Notes: a model not told the origin generated them from the sequence alone. Numbered from the stretch's first letter, positions 28,430-38,411 are shown. The stretch: DNA of 64,000 nucleotides from Epithemia pelagica (GCA_946965045.2 OX337232.1:1860001-1924000), one strand, 5' to 3'. Numbers and translations are program-made.

Positions 28430-28906
28430 TTAAGGCTGGTCGCAGACTGTAACCTTTTCATAAGCTGTCCCTGTATCTTTGTAGAATTGTTTGCATCGAA
28501 TGAAATCGCCTCGATCAACTTTTCCGAATGCGTCCAGCGACCCCGATCGCTTTGTCGACATTCCCGCACGAACACAGGCCTCTCCAGTGGCCTTACTTGG
28601 GAAACCGTAATTGCACAGGGCTTCATCTTCGCTGAGTTGTTGCTGGCGATTTGAGGAATCGGCAAGCTCTTGATTGATGAAAGCGTCCATATCCAATGCC
28701 TCAGCGGAAGAGGGAGGATATCCCAATGCAACAGCGGCACCCATTGTTGCGATCAAGGGAGATCCTGCAACCGTAAGTGATTCAGTGAAAAATTCTCGTC
28801 GAGTTTGGAACGAGGCTCCATGTCGTCCCCCCAGCTGTGATGGAGACCATGCTGATGAGACGACCAAAGTTCCAAGGAATGCAAGATATATACTGGAATA
28901 CCTCAT
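28430..28906 (-). CDS. Small plastid (probably thylakoid-lumen) protein of unknown function
   Basis: ATG 28906 gives 158 residues. The N-terminus is a signal peptide (IYLAFLGTLVVSSA) followed at the cleavage point by W-S-P, the aromatic +1 pattern (ASA|FAP-like) of diatom plastid proteins. A twin-arginine RREFF precedes a hydrophobic stretch ending AEA, which suggests Tat-type import into the lumen. The mature part has four Cys residues (ALCNYGF, GEACVRAG, FIRCKQF, VTVCDQP) and DAFGKVDRGDF. I recognise the style of stramenopile plastid proteins but no function. The 3' end is convergent with the second VWA gene. Confidence 0.75.
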   Translation of the reverse strand: MRYSSIYLAFLGTLVVSSAWSPSQLGGRHGASFQTRREFFTESLTVAGSPLIATMGAAVALGYPPSSAEALDMDAFINQELADSSNRQQQLSEDEALCNYGFPSKATGEACVRAGMSTKRSGSLDAFGKVDRGDFIRCKQFYKDTGTAYEKVTVCDQP

Positions 28907-29340
28907 TCTTTTCACAGCGAAATGTATTGAATGGATGTCAAAGGAGTCGGATTTATTCAGCTAAAAGTTGGGGTGCCTCAACCGTGATGAGGCGCTCATC
29001 ATCGTCATTCTGAATGGCTGAATGAGGTGGTCGGTACATGTGTGCGTCCGCTCAAAACAACCAACACAAAACTTCATACCAATTCGTAGCGGGAATCACC
29101 TTTACAGATTCGTAATTATTTTCTTTACGAATGAAGTAAGTGAATTATGAATCGCTTAGTAGTAGTAGAAGTATAAAGTATACTCCCAAGCGGCTTGTTT
29201 CAGAGGTCTTATTTACGTTTAAACAAGAAATTACACCCTCAAATAATGCACCGCTGGGGGGGATACTCTAAGCCATCTGATTTTTGTGCTGTGGTTTTGG
29301 ATCTCCCCATCAAAGTGTGTGCTGTTGATCCCCATGGACC
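28907..29340. other. Divergent intergenic region
   Basis: It lies between the divergent plastid-protein and LarC-like genes and probably contains both promoters. No further feature is recognised. Confidence 0.4.
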
Positions 29341-30795
29341 ATGGTCGAGAAGTCGAGTTCACCTGAACAGGCAGCAGATGATGATAGTCCATCATGGACT
29401 CGTCCGGCAGAGCCCCGACATGCTCATTTTGATTGTTTCTCGGGTGCAGCCGGTGACATGATTTTGGCAGCCTGTCTGGACGCAGCTGGACCAAAAGGAG
29501 AAGCACTCCTTCAGCATGTTGACCTCTGTATTCGCAAGGGCATGCCCGCCCTCGATGGCGAATACTCTATATCGAAGAAACGAGTGTGGAGAGGCGTTGG
29601 TCGCATTGCAGCCACGCATGTTGACGTTACCAGTGTATATCAGCATGAACCTGCTCCAGTCCCCGATTCGAGTAAACACGCAAGTCCTTCAAATACACCG
29701 ACCAGACTTCGTGAAAGACGAAGAGCAGAACTAGACGACGCACAGCATAATGCGTCCACCACGACGCACAACCCATCCACTCCAAAGAATTCTAGAAAAA
29801 GTTCTTCCGACAGCAAAGTGAAGTCATCCGTCGGTAGGACAAACAGTAGCCGAAGTGCATCTGGTTTGAATGAAAGCAAGAGAAGTCCATCGGGATTGAA
29901 TGATGACACGACAAACTTCACAGGATTGAATGACAGCAAAGGTAGTCTCATAGATACTCTCGAAGCGATTATAGGAGACCACAAACAGGAAGAAGAACAT
30001 GCATCATATGATGATAGCAACCTCCATCATGGCCACGCTCATGACCATCCTCCGAATACGAATTACTTGGAAGATAGCCCCAAACCTGCTACTTCCACTG
30101 CTTCACACGATCATGCTCATGGACATGGACACTCGCATGATCACGGACACTCGCATGATCATAGCCATTCTCATGGCCATAGTCACAGTTATACACATCA
30201 CATGGATCAAACACATGTCAAGGGACCACTGCGAAATATCCCCGAAATCCGGCGAATGTTGGAAGATTCCAAAGATTGGATTCCCGCTTGGGTTCGCACA
30301 ACTGCAATTAAAGCGTTCACATTGTTAGCAGAAGCCGAAGCCTCGGTCCACGGCGCTGAGAGTACGGATGCCGTACATTTCCATGAAGTGGGAGCTGTGG
30401 ACTCTATTGTCGACACCGTTGGATCTTTGGTGGCACTTCATGCCCTTGGTGCTGAAACCTTCTCGTGCAGTCGTCTCCCTTTGGGCGAAGGGACCGTGCG
30501 CACAGCACACGGACTTCTTCCAGTACCGGCCCCAGCAACTCTCCGTCTCATGATTGGTATGCCCACAACTGCTGGTCCACCAGGTATATCCGGTGAACTG
30601 GTCACGCCTACCGGAGCCGCATTGCTACGGGCACTGACTATCAACAATTCAAGTGGAATGACCAACACGCAATCCCACAGCACCCGACCTCCTCGCTTCA
30701 CACTTCGGGAAATAGGAATTGGAGCTGGCACAAAGGATTTTGGGAATCATCCCAACATCGTACGTCTAATGATTGGCGATGCCGTTGTCGTCTAA
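29341..30795 (+). CDS. larC: LarC1-like nickel-pincer cofactor protein with His-rich insert
   Basis: LarC inserts nickel into the pincer cofactor used by lactate racemase and related enzymes. Residues about 28-100 match the N-terminal LarC region (HFDCFSGAAGDMILAACLDAAG). After a Ser-rich spacer comes a loop with a dense run of His, Asp, Gly and Ser (30107-30205), a likely metal store. The core continues with VHFHEVGAVDSIVDTVG, LPLGEGTVRTAHG, LPVPAPATLRLM and ELVTPTGAALL. The frame ends after NIVRLMIGDA, near the point where bacterial LarC passes into its LarC2 half, which binds CTP. No LarC2 continuation is seen downstream. A eukaryotic LarC1-only protein is unusual; a second gene might supply the rest. 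Confidence 0.85.
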   Translation: MVEKSSSPEQAADDDSPSWTRPAEPRHAHFDCFSGAAGDMILAACLDAAGPKGEALLQHVDLCIRKGMPALDGEYSISKKRVWRGVGRIAATHVDVTSVYQHEPAPVPDSSKHASPSNTPTRLRERRRAELDDAQHNASTTTHNPSTPKNSRKSSSDSKVKSSVGRTNSSRSASGLNESKRSPSGLNDDTTNFTGLNDSKGSLIDTLEAIIGDHKQEEEHASYDDSNLHHGHAHDHPPNTNYLEDSPKPATSTASHDHAHGHGHSHDHGHSHDHSHSHGHSHSYTHHMDQTHVKGPLRNIPEIRRMLEDSKDWIPAWVRTTAIKAFTLLAEAEASVHGAESTDAVHFHEVGAVDSIVDTVGSLVALHALGAETFSCSRLPLGEGTVRTAHGLLPVPAPATLRLMIGMPTTAGPPGISGELVTPTGAALLRALTINNSSGMTNTQSHSTRPPRFTLREIGIGAGTKDFGNHPNIVRLMIGDAVVV

Positions 30796-31019
30796 CCATT
30801 GGACATCATCATACCTACTCCGATAATTTGGTCCCGCATGTTTATTCCCGCGCTGGGGAAATCGCCACGTGACTTTTTAGTCCCATATGTCGCTCGCTGC
30901 GTGATTGGATTGCCACCTGGCGATTTGGAGCGTGGAAATGGGAACCAAAAGCTGCTCTATGGTCTCACAAAATTAAAAACGCGGTTTTTGAATCTCAAAA
31001 AAGGAAAACAACTCTCACT

Positions 31020-31706
31020 ATGCGACTTTCACTCCCAGCAACCTTGGTATTGGCAGGTTCAGCTGCCCTTACACCTGCAACTGCGCACTACTACGGAGGT
31101 CGACGTATTATGGCGCCGCATCGTCATGGAAGGCGCCAGCTTCAGCAGCGCTTGTCGTCATCGGATCCTCTGACACTGGCCCTGGACTTTTTGCACACTC
31201 CCTTTTATGGTGATTTCGATCATCTTTTCCAAGCCACTCAAGACACCATGGATAGATTGGCTCGCGCCTCCATTTCATCGCCTCGCTACATGGTCTCTGA
31301 AAACAAAGAGGAGGGTTTGATTGAATTGTCTATGGAGTTACCAGGCGTTAGCGCGAACGACTTGAACGTCGAAATTGAAGACAACCGAATTCTCCGTATT
31401 CAGGGGTCTCGGACTATCGCACAGGGAATGACATCTGAGTTTGATCGTTCTTTTCAGTTGGACAAAGAAATTAACCCGTCCTCAATCCACGTAACTCTTT
31501 CGTCCGGAATTCTCAAAGTGACAGGTGCAAAGAAAGAAAGAGAAATCAAGCAGCTTCCGATTGAATGTCCCGGAGAAGCAAAGCAAACCCTTTCGTTGAA
31601 TGACTCAAAGTCAGAGAATGAAGACAAATCTGAAAATTCAGCGGAATCGACCAAAGTGGAAGAGACTGTGGATGGTATGACGATAACAACGGAAGATGAT
31701 GCTTAA
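31020..31706 (+). CDS. Secreted or ER small heat-shock protein (HSP20/alpha-crystallin)
   Basis: The 228-residue protein has a signal peptide (LPATLVLAGSAALTPATA). An alpha-crystallin domain spans about residues 90-185 (LIELSMELPGVSANDLNVEIEDNRILRIQGSR; FDRSFQLDKEINPSSIHVTLSSGILKV), and an acidic Ser/Glu-rich tail follows. Members are ATP-independent holdase chaperones. There is no aromatic plastid-type residue after the signal peptide and no ER-retention KDEL, so the endomembrane system or secretion is likely. No clear heat-shock element was identified upstream. Confidence 0.88.
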   Translation: MRLSLPATLVLAGSAALTPATAHYYGGRRIMAPHRHGRRQLQQRLSSSDPLTLALDFLHTPFYGDFDHLFQATQDTMDRLARASISSPRYMVSENKEEGLIELSMELPGVSANDLNVEIEDNRILRIQGSRTIAQGMTSEFDRSFQLDKEINPSSIHVTLSSGILKVTGAKKEREIKQLPIECPGEAKQTLSLNDSKSENEDKSENSAESTKVEETVDGMTITTEDDA

Positions 31707-32134
31707 ACATGATATATTGGTCCAGCAAAAGAGAAGAGATTTTGCGAATTATTTTGCATCCTCCTAAGCGAATAGAATACATATTAGTGATCGAAAGAAT
31801 AGTTTACGTTTACTCTTGAATCATCCGTATGTTTGCGACCCTTCTCTCACCAAATGACTTCTCCAAGACTCAATGAATCCACATACAGCTTCAGTGAATG
31901 CTCAATTTAGCACGAATGTGCATCACCTCAGAGGATGAAGCTAAGGCCCTCCAACGAGGAATTTATCAAGTCTCCTCTGGACAACAAAAATGGAGTACAA
32001 AACGAAACAGTTTTCGTTAGGTTGTATATTGACGGGTTTTCCAATGGAATAACGTGAGTCCTGAAATTTCGTTCCCCTAGGAGGTCAAGCAGATGGTGGG
32101 CTCCAAATAGAGAGTTGAGTTATGCACATTATTT
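31707..32134. other. Convergent intergenic region
   Basis: This 3' region is shared by the HSP20 and MOG1 genes. No additional feature was seen. Confidence 0.4.
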
Positions 32135-32722
32135 TCAGCCGAATAAACCCCAATCACGAATCCGTAGTGAACAAAAAATGCTTCGAAAGAGAGCGGACGT
32201 TGTCGCTGTTGTTGTCGTGTCTTGTGGATTGGACTCATTGGGTGAAGACAACGTCACCAAAAGATCTGTCTTCACATTATCCAAGCGAAGGAGACCAAGT
32301 TCTACACTAACCCAGGAAGCTTCCTGTGATTTTTGCAGATTGCCGAATACGTCGTAATCTTGTCCTTTAGCAATTTTTTGCAGTCCCTTTCCAATGCAGA
32401 CCACTGACTGAAGCGGGAACTCTCCACTCATGAACTCTTCATCTGGCAGTGCCGTGTATGCCATGTCATCTGTTGACGATACTCCATTTGATTCTGCCAG
32501 ATCCTTAAAGAAAAATTCTCCGGCAGAATCATTGGGAATCGTGGTTTGCTGATCAAGAATCTCGATAACTAACACGCGACCTCCCGATTCTTCCCAACAC
32601 TCTTGGTGGTCAGGAACCTGGCGCAGGTCGGAAATGTCTTGAAATCCATCAGGGATGTAGCACGTTATTGCTCCTCCAAAAAGTGGGCGGATAACTTCCG
32701 GTTGTGTTTCCATTGTCGTCAT
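32135..32722 (-). CDS. MOG1: MOG1/Ran guanine-nucleotide release factor
   Basis: MOG1 binds Ran and promotes nucleotide release, supporting nuclear import. The 195-residue product begins MTTMETQPEV, and RPLFGGAITCYIPDGFQDISDLRQVPDHQE is the family signature. The rest (GRVLVIEILD; WVSVELGLLRLDNVKTDLLVTLSSP) fits the PsbP-like fold. ATG 32722 is favoured over an in-frame upstream start at 32773. The upstream part would overlap the divergent GCNA-like gene and is unlike MOG1. Confidence 0.88.
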   Translation of the reverse strand: MTTMETQPEVIRPLFGGAITCYIPDGFQDISDLRQVPDHQECWEESGGRVLVIEILDQQTTIPNDSAGEFFFKDLAESNGVSSTDDMAYTALPDEEFMSGEFPLQSVVCIGKGLQKIAKGQDYDVFGNLQKSQEASWVSVELGLLRLDNVKTDLLVTLSSPNESNPQDTTTTATTSALFRSIFCSLRIRDWGLFG

Positions 32723-32729
32723 CGAGAAT

Positions 32730-35699
32730 ATGGCGAGTTGGGAAATGGTGAATGGTGACAGCCAGTCGTGCACCAGTCAGTCCCGCACCCCGCCCTGTCA
32801 CGCCCATCGCTCTATGGGCGCGTTGTACGTGTCCCCTCGCGCGCACATATCAAGGTGTTCCACTTCCACCTATGGTCAATGGTCATGGAAAATGAAACCG
32901 TTGCAAGGACACGAACGCCAGTATGAACAAGACCTTGCTTTTACAGGCAACGGCGTACCAAATAGCGACATGGACAATTTTGCAGATCTTAGCGACGGCG
33001 ACTTTTTAATTGTGAAGAATCGATTTAAGGCGCTTCTCCCCAAGTATGGAACCCTCTGGAGATCAATGATCGATAAAAAACAAGATCATACTTCTGATTC
33101 AGATGACAGCGAAGAATACTCGAACGAACATGGATGCAAAGAAGGGTACTGTCGTCCGACGACGACGTCCTTTCTACCAACATATCTCATTGAACAACCT
33201 GCCTCCGTTGATGATGAGAACCTTTCATTACAAAGGATCAACTTGGCGGAATCCAGCGACAATAATTCCATCCAAAGCCCTATTAGCCTTGATTCTCGTA
33301 AGAGTATGAGATCTCATAAATCATCAGGACTTAAAGTTGGAGACCTCTGGTGTGAATCGAGCGATGAGGATGGATCAAGGTCGAATGGTGAGCAATCCAC
33401 CTCGGTAACTGAAAAGCATCATTCCCCCATTGATCTTGAGAAACTTTCATCACGAAGCATCAATTCGAGGAAATCCATCACGCTTGGCTGTACCGAAATC
33501 CCAGCTTATTTCGAGGTCGAAACAGAAGCCTGTTTTGATCATACAACCGAAAACCATGATTCTGCTGATATTGGCAATTTTCTTCCCACCATGGAAAATA
33601 AACCGAGTCCAGTATGCGACACTAATCAGTCTGGGTCCCATAACATATCAGAGCAAAAAAGAGAGGAAGTCTCTTCCGATTCCAGCAATGACGACGGATC
33701 AAGCTCTGACAGTAGTGAATCAACGAGGGTCAGATGGGATGACTGGAAATCGCCCGAGGAGTGCCTTGCCGAAACCTCTGAGACATTCCCTAAAGCGCAG
33801 GACGGGTTGCTTATCCCAAAGACTTCTCCAAAATCAGGATCATATCGATCTCCTGACACAGGCATCGATGCCCTAGAAAAAACTCAGGGCCAGCACGGCG
33901 ATTCCACAAAGCAATATGGGTTGGCACCCATGGGAGCGGGTGATCTCAGTCTTAATCACAACTCCTCAACTTCAGAGGCATATCAAACTCCTCTTGCAAA
34001 CATAGCTTTAGATATCTCTGAGAAAGTTAAGGATCAGTGTGACGATTCGGTACATGGGAGCGGGTCTCTCGCCCTTCAGAATTCGTCTCTGGATTCCAAC
34101 GATCAGAGTCTGAACCAAACTTCCCCTGGTGAACAGGAATATTGGTCTCCTGATACAAGCGTGGTCAAAGACACCCCTGAAACAGAACGGGACCATCGCG
34201 ATTATAAGGTGGACGACGTTGGAGCTCCACAATCACTATCATCAGGAAAGAAAGAACAGAAACTGGATGTTATCGATCTTGTGAGCGGTAGCGACGATGA
34301 AAGAGAGTACGATGCGCGACGTGCGATAATCCAGCAGCGTTCTCAATTCGTCGAGTCGATGAACACTGACGAAGACAACGGGCGATGTAGTTCAGAGACG
34401 GAAGACGATTCGTTTCCGATGAATCAATCGAAAAATCATATGACTAAAAAAAACAGGCTTTTTGAAGGCCTGAAGGAAACCATTACAACGAAACAGAGCC
34501 AAGAAGAGGTTTTGGCACGCTCCTCAAAAGTTGCGGTCGTCAATCTGATGAGCAGCAGTGAAGATGAAAGTGAGAAATTCAGTAAGCCCATAAAAGAACG
34601 ATCAAAATCCACCCAGTTCTCTCGCGACCTCGAATCAACTGCCCGAGACGAGGAATATAAATGGCGCGGAACAGGCGATCTATCAGATGATGACCCTATT
34701 GCCTTTTTGACAAATCGAACCAACAAACTTGTAATTGATGGCAACGACGACCAATCTGATGAAGATGCAATCATTGGACGTGGAAACACCTTTGCTGTCG
34801 AGCAGAACAGTGACTCTGGCCAATCTTTCGAAATCATTGACAGCGACGACGAAGAACAGCGTTGCGGAAACAAGTCTCCCTTCCGTGGCCGTAGGGGAAA
34901 TTCACTGACGGATCGTACGAACAGCTTGGCAATTCACGACTCTGATGAAAGTGTCAATTATGAAAGCCCAAAGAAGAAGAGAGGACAACGAACAATTTCC
35001 TTTAAACGGAGACGGCATGATCTGTCACAGGAGCTTTTCGTCAAGTTCGACAAAGCCATGACCAATGGCCGTCTTGGCAGTTGTACGACGGTCGAGTGGT
35101 CCAACAAGCTTCGAACCACGGCAGGGTTGACAAGGCTATTCAAACGTCGTAACGGGTTTGAATATGATCGCATAGCGGTCATTGAGCTATCAACAAAAGT
35201 TGTTGATGAAGAAGACCGCCTACGAGATACTCTGCTTCATGAACTATGCCACGCCGCTGCTTTTGTAATCGACGGGGTCACAAAGCCGCCACACGGAAAA
35301 TGTTTTAAAAAGTGGGCCAAACTGGCCATGGCCAGGATTCCCGGCACATCCGTGACCACGACGCATGACTACGAAATACAGTTCAATTACGCATGGGGCT
35401 GTACCTCACAGGACTGCGACTTTGTGGTTCAACGCCACAGTCGTAGCGTAGATGTCAAAAAGCATATTTGCCCTCTCTGTCGGTCATCATTGGTCGAGAT
35501 TGATGTCCAGCGTAGTGGACGTTCAACAAAAAAAGAGAGGAAGAAACAAGCGCCAAGCGCGTACAATCTGTTTGTCAAAGAACATTTTAGCAGTGTTCGT
35601 CAGCGATTGGTGGATGAAGGACAGTCGGTGTCCCAGGCACAGATAATGAAAGAATGTAGCCAGTTGTGGCGTACATTAAATCAGAAAGAAACCGAATAA
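32730..35699 (+). CDS. GCNA: GCNA-like SprT metalloprotease with SUMO-interacting motifs and HMG-box end
   Basis: GCNA/ACRC proteins protect genomes by acting on DNA-protein crosslinks. The first about 760 residues are acidic and disordered. They carry candidate SUMO-interacting motifs VIDLVSGSDDE (about 34270), VVNLMSSSEDE (about 34535) and FEIIDSDDEE (about 34830). A SprT domain follows with HELCHAAAF and the third ligand in PPHGKCF, then a zinc ribbon (CTSQDC...CPLC). It ends with an HMG-box-like segment (PSAYNLFVKEHFSSVRQ...IMKECSQLWRTL). This is the full GCNA domain order. The N-terminal start is uncertain: ATG 32730 lies 7 bp from the divergent MOG1 start, and ATG 32970 (MDNFADLSDG) is plausible. 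Confidence 0.88.
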   Translation: MASWEMVNGDSQSCTSQSRTPPCHAHRSMGALYVSPRAHISRCSTSTYGQWSWKMKPLQGHERQYEQDLAFTGNGVPNSDMDNFADLSDGDFLIVKNRFKALLPKYGTLWRSMIDKKQDHTSDSDDSEEYSNEHGCKEGYCRPTTTSFLPTYLIEQPASVDDENLSLQRINLAESSDNNSIQSPISLDSRKSMRSHKSSGLKVGDLWCESSDEDGSRSNGEQSTSVTEKHHSPIDLEKLSSRSINSRKSITLGCTEIPAYFEVETEACFDHTTENHDSADIGNFLPTMENKPSPVCDTNQSGSHNISEQKREEVSSDSSNDDGSSSDSSESTRVRWDDWKSPEECLAETSETFPKAQDGLLIPKTSPKSGSYRSPDTGIDALEKTQGQHGDSTKQYGLAPMGAGDLSLNHNSSTSEAYQTPLANIALDISEKVKDQCDDSVHGSGSLALQNSSLDSNDQSLNQTSPGEQEYWSPDTSVVKDTPETERDHRDYKVDDVGAPQSLSSGKKEQKLDVIDLVSGSDDEREYDARRAIIQQRSQFVESMNTDEDNGRCSSETEDDSFPMNQSKNHMTKKNRLFEGLKETITTKQSQEEVLARSSKVAVVNLMSSSEDESEKFSKPIKERSKSTQFSRDLESTARDEEYKWRGTGDLSDDDPIAFLTNRTNKLVIDGNDDQSDEDAIIGRGNTFAVEQNSDSGQSFEIIDSDDEEQRCGNKSPFRGRRGNSLTDRTNSLAIHDSDESVNYESPKKKRGQRTISFKRRRHDLSQELFVKFDKAMTNGRLGSCTTVEWSNKLRTTAGLTRLFKRRNGFEYDRIAVIELSTKVVDEEDRLRDTLLHELCHAAAFVIDGVTKPPHGKCFKKWAKLAMARIPGTSVTTTHDYEIQFNYAWGCTSQDCDFVVQRHSRSVDVKKHICPLCRSSLVEIDVQRSGRSTKKERKKQAPSAYNLFVKEHFSSVRQRLVDEGQSVSQAQIMKECSQLWRTLNQKETE

Positions 35700-36256
35700 T
35701 AACTATTACGACAGCTGACTTTCCCTAATCTGGCGTCTCAAGTCGTTATTTCGTGTTCAGTGTCAGCCATTCGAAGCGCTCTCTGAGAGTACTGGTATAC
35801 AAGAAAAACAGATGTTGACAGGGACCATGCTTTGAAGCTTCACTTCCACTCGTTGAACTCCTGGTTTTCGAAAGATCATGAAACGAAGATCCTGTTGGAA
35901 CAAAGGAATAGGAATGCGAACGAGGCCCTCATGAGCAACAACGCTGGCGAAAAATTTCAGCTGAATCATGTGCTACAGTCGTGTGGTTTTCATTCCGGCG
36001 GAAGCGCAGTACTTAGCCAGCAAAATGGTTCCGCTTCGAATGAAACGGTTTCGATCCGTCAACCGAGAAGTCCATTTAAAACTTTCATCCTCCCAAGGAA
36101 AACGGTTTTGCCTCCAATGAATCATCTTTCGATCCTTTCATCGAATAGTCGGACGAAAACTTTCATCTTTCCATGGACCGTAAGCCAATGTACCACGTCG
36201 AACTATTGACAATCAGCTTCCACGATGATGGGATACTTGTTACCGTGGTTTTGGAG
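35700..36256. other. Convergent intergenic region
   Basis: A 125-codon plus-strand open frame (35832-36209) has no recognisable motif. I regard it as chance. Confidence 0.4.
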
Positions 36257-37732
36257 CTAATTGGGAATTTGCCTTTGTGGAGTTTGGACTTCTTCGTGGC
36301 TGACCAAGCCCTTGTACCGGTAGCGCAGAAGCTGCGTGCCTACTCCCTCCAATCCTCCACTGTGCACGTAGAGAACCGATCCTCCTTTCAAAGGAAAAGC
36401 GTCATCAAAGGCCGACAGTGTCTTGCCATCCCCACATGTTGGTTTGGCGTTGAAATGACGAAGCATGATTGTCCAACTAGGAGCTCCGTACAAGAGATCG
36501 ACCACCAAGTCGTGTTCATCTTTCATGTATCGGTAAGTTTCCAACAGCTCTGGATGCGGTTGGCCAAACGAGAAGTATTGGTCATTTTTGCTTTGTTGCT
36601 GTCCATCATCCGGAACGTTGAGTGACAGAATTGCCGGAATATCATCCTTGGCATATCCTAAATTTGCATTTAATCCCATCATTTGACGTTGCGAGTAGAC
36701 TTCATCGCCCACGCATGGAATCACCACAACTTTAATGTCCATGTTCTTTTCGTCATGATAATCAATTTCACTTTTAAATGCGTGGTGAAGCAAGAGAGCC
36801 GTTGAACATGTTCCACCGGGAAGACAAACAGAAAGAGGACTGGCATTGGAAGGACCGATTTTACGACCTTGATTCTTCCAAAATTCCACCAACTCTTTGG
36901 CCAAGCGTCTTGCACCGGCTAAAGCAACGCCACTGGCTCCTCCTTGTGGTACCCAAAGCGAATGTCCTGGAATGGGAGGCTGCAGAGCCAGAGGTGGTTC
37001 GGTTTTGCCTCCCCATTCACTGCCAAACAAGTCGTTGTATTTGTCGTGTGAGGGCAATTCTATCAGTTCCATTCCCAATGCCTTAGCACGAAACAAGTTT
37101 CCGCTGGGATTACTACGGAGAAAGCGAGGCAATTTCTTGGAGTAGTATACGAATCGGTATGGATTCGTGTTGTTGGGGGTGTCGTCTCCTGCTGCTCGTT
37201 CGTTTTGGTTTCGAAAGTGGACAATGGCCGCCAAGGCAACCATCGCATTGGATTGCGGCCCACCATAACTTACAATGCATCGAGGAAACTCAGTTTCTCT
37301 CAAATTATTCAAGGCTAGAAATTTGCGAGCCTTGTTCCCAGAAACGTGAGATCCTGGCAATTGAAGTAGATCGTCTCGTTTCACATACACCCTGCGATCT
37401 CCGATCAATATCGTATCTACCGGGGAAGCCTCCGACGGACAGTGAATCGTTTCTTTCGACTCTTTGAACCAATCAATCGTCTTCCATCCGTTACCCCTTG
37501 TCTGGGATTTCTCGTCCTCCATTTCGTGCTCTAGACATGATTGTCTTTCGTTGCCCAACAGTAGACTTGGATCATTCAAAAGCTGGTCCAAAAGATCATC
37601 TTGAGACGCTCTTGTCGAGCGATGGTGTCTGTGAATTGAACGATCCATCGCCTGAAGTGGCGTGGAACTGAAGGAAGATGCTACATATCGACGGCAAACG
37701 GCCAACATGAGCACGCAAACGGAAGCCTTCAT
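36257..37732 (-). CDS. D-cysteine desulfhydrase / ACC deaminase-like PLP enzyme
   Basis: Fold type II PLP enzymes of this family release H2S from D-cysteine or open the ring of 1-aminocyclopropane-1-carboxylate. Key features are VYVKRDDLLQLPGSHVSGNKARKFL with the Schiff-base Lys, SYGGPQSNAMVALAA, WVPQGGASGVALAGARRLAKEL, the phosphate-binding CLPGGTCSTALLL and a C-terminal YVHSGGLEGVG. ATG 37732 gives 491 residues. Its signal-like start (SVCVLMLAVCRRYVASSF) could be a plastid-type leader with Phe after the cleavage site. The frame stays open upstream to 37996, where it would overlap the divergent SET gene. Substrate choice cannot be read from the sequence. Confidence 0.82.
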   Translation of the reverse strand: MKASVCVLMLAVCRRYVASSFSSTPLQAMDRSIHRHHRSTRASQDDLLDQLLNDPSLLLGNERQSCLEHEMEDEKSQTRGNGWKTIDWFKESKETIHCPSEASPVDTILIGDRRVYVKRDDLLQLPGSHVSGNKARKFLALNNLRETEFPRCIVSYGGPQSNAMVALAAIVHFRNQNERAAGDDTPNNTNPYRFVYYSKKLPRFLRSNPSGNLFRAKALGMELIELPSHDKYNDLFGSEWGGKTEPPLALQPPIPGHSLWVPQGGASGVALAGARRLAKELVEFWKNQGRKIGPSNASPLSVCLPGGTCSTALLLHHAFKSEIDYHDEKNMDIKVVVIPCVGDEVYSQRQMMGLNANLGYAKDDIPAILSLNVPDDGQQQSKNDQYFSFGQPHPELLETYRYMKDEHDLVVDLLYGAPSWTIMLRHFNAKPTCGDGKTLSAFDDAFPLKGGSVLYVHSGGLEGVGTQLLRYRYKGLVSHEEVQTPQRQIPN

Positions 37733-37895
37733 GGTCTGCGGTCTGAGACAGCGGTCAGAATGAGCCTCGGGAAAAGCGCAACTCAAGCGCTGTTGAAGAA
37801 AACCAAAACGCGACCACTTTAAATCGCCGCCCCTCATTTTTCTCCGCCGATTGGGGAATGCTGAAGAGATCGTTCCTGAAAAAGCGACAGTGTCA

Positions 37896-38411
37896 ATGAG
37901 CGGTAAAATTGGAGACAGCAATGACGAAATCATAACAGAAAACCTCAGCCTGATCCGAATAGGAGAAGGACCGAAGGGAAGGGGACTATTCGCCACTCAA
38001 GAGATTTCTCCACGAACGTTAGTGCACAAAGCTCCCTGCATTCGAGTTTCCAAGGACGACTATGAAACACACGTTCAGTACTCTATCTTTGAACACTACT
38101 TGTTTAACGATACAAACGGAGGTCATAAACTTTTGGCCTTGGGTTATGGTTCCTTGTTCAACCATTCTTCGAAACAACCCAACATGGACTACCGCGTTGA
38201 TTCCAATGGGTTGCAAATCTTATTTTATTCGGGACACAAGGCAATCGCCAAGAATGATGAACTCTGCATTTCCTACGGAAGAAACTTGTGGTTTGATGAC
38301 GCATCGGGGCATGATTCATCATCGTCTTCTTTGGAAGATGAAGGATTTCAAGGTCGCATTGACGTTGGAGAGAGCAATGATGATGATATCGCGAAACCTG
38401 ATGGTGGATGA
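37896..38411 (+). CDS. Small SET-domain protein
   Basis: ATG 37896 gives 171 residues, almost entirely SET domain: GPKGRGLFATQEISPRTLVHKAP at the start, LLALGYGSLFNHSSKQPNMDY with the N-H-S cofactor motif, and NDELCISYGRNLWF with the catalytic Tyr region. No pre- or post-SET cysteines are seen. The C-terminus is acidic. Such compact SET proteins methylate lysines, often on non-histone targets. The gene is divergent from the PLP enzyme, with about 160 bp between starts. Confidence 0.8.
   Translation: MSGKIGDSNDEIITENLSLIRIGEGPKGRGLFATQEISPRTLVHKAPCIRVSKDDYETHVQYSIFEHYLFNDTNGGHKLLALGYGSLFNHSSKQPNMDYRVDSNGLQILFYSGHKAIAKNDELCISYGRNLWFDDASGHDSSSSSLEDEGFQGRIDVGESNDDDIAKPDGG

Noticed and set aside
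35832-36209. 125-codon plus-strand open frame between GCNA and the desulfhydrase gene
   Set aside because: No motif and no supporting splice or start context; it lies in the shared 3' region.
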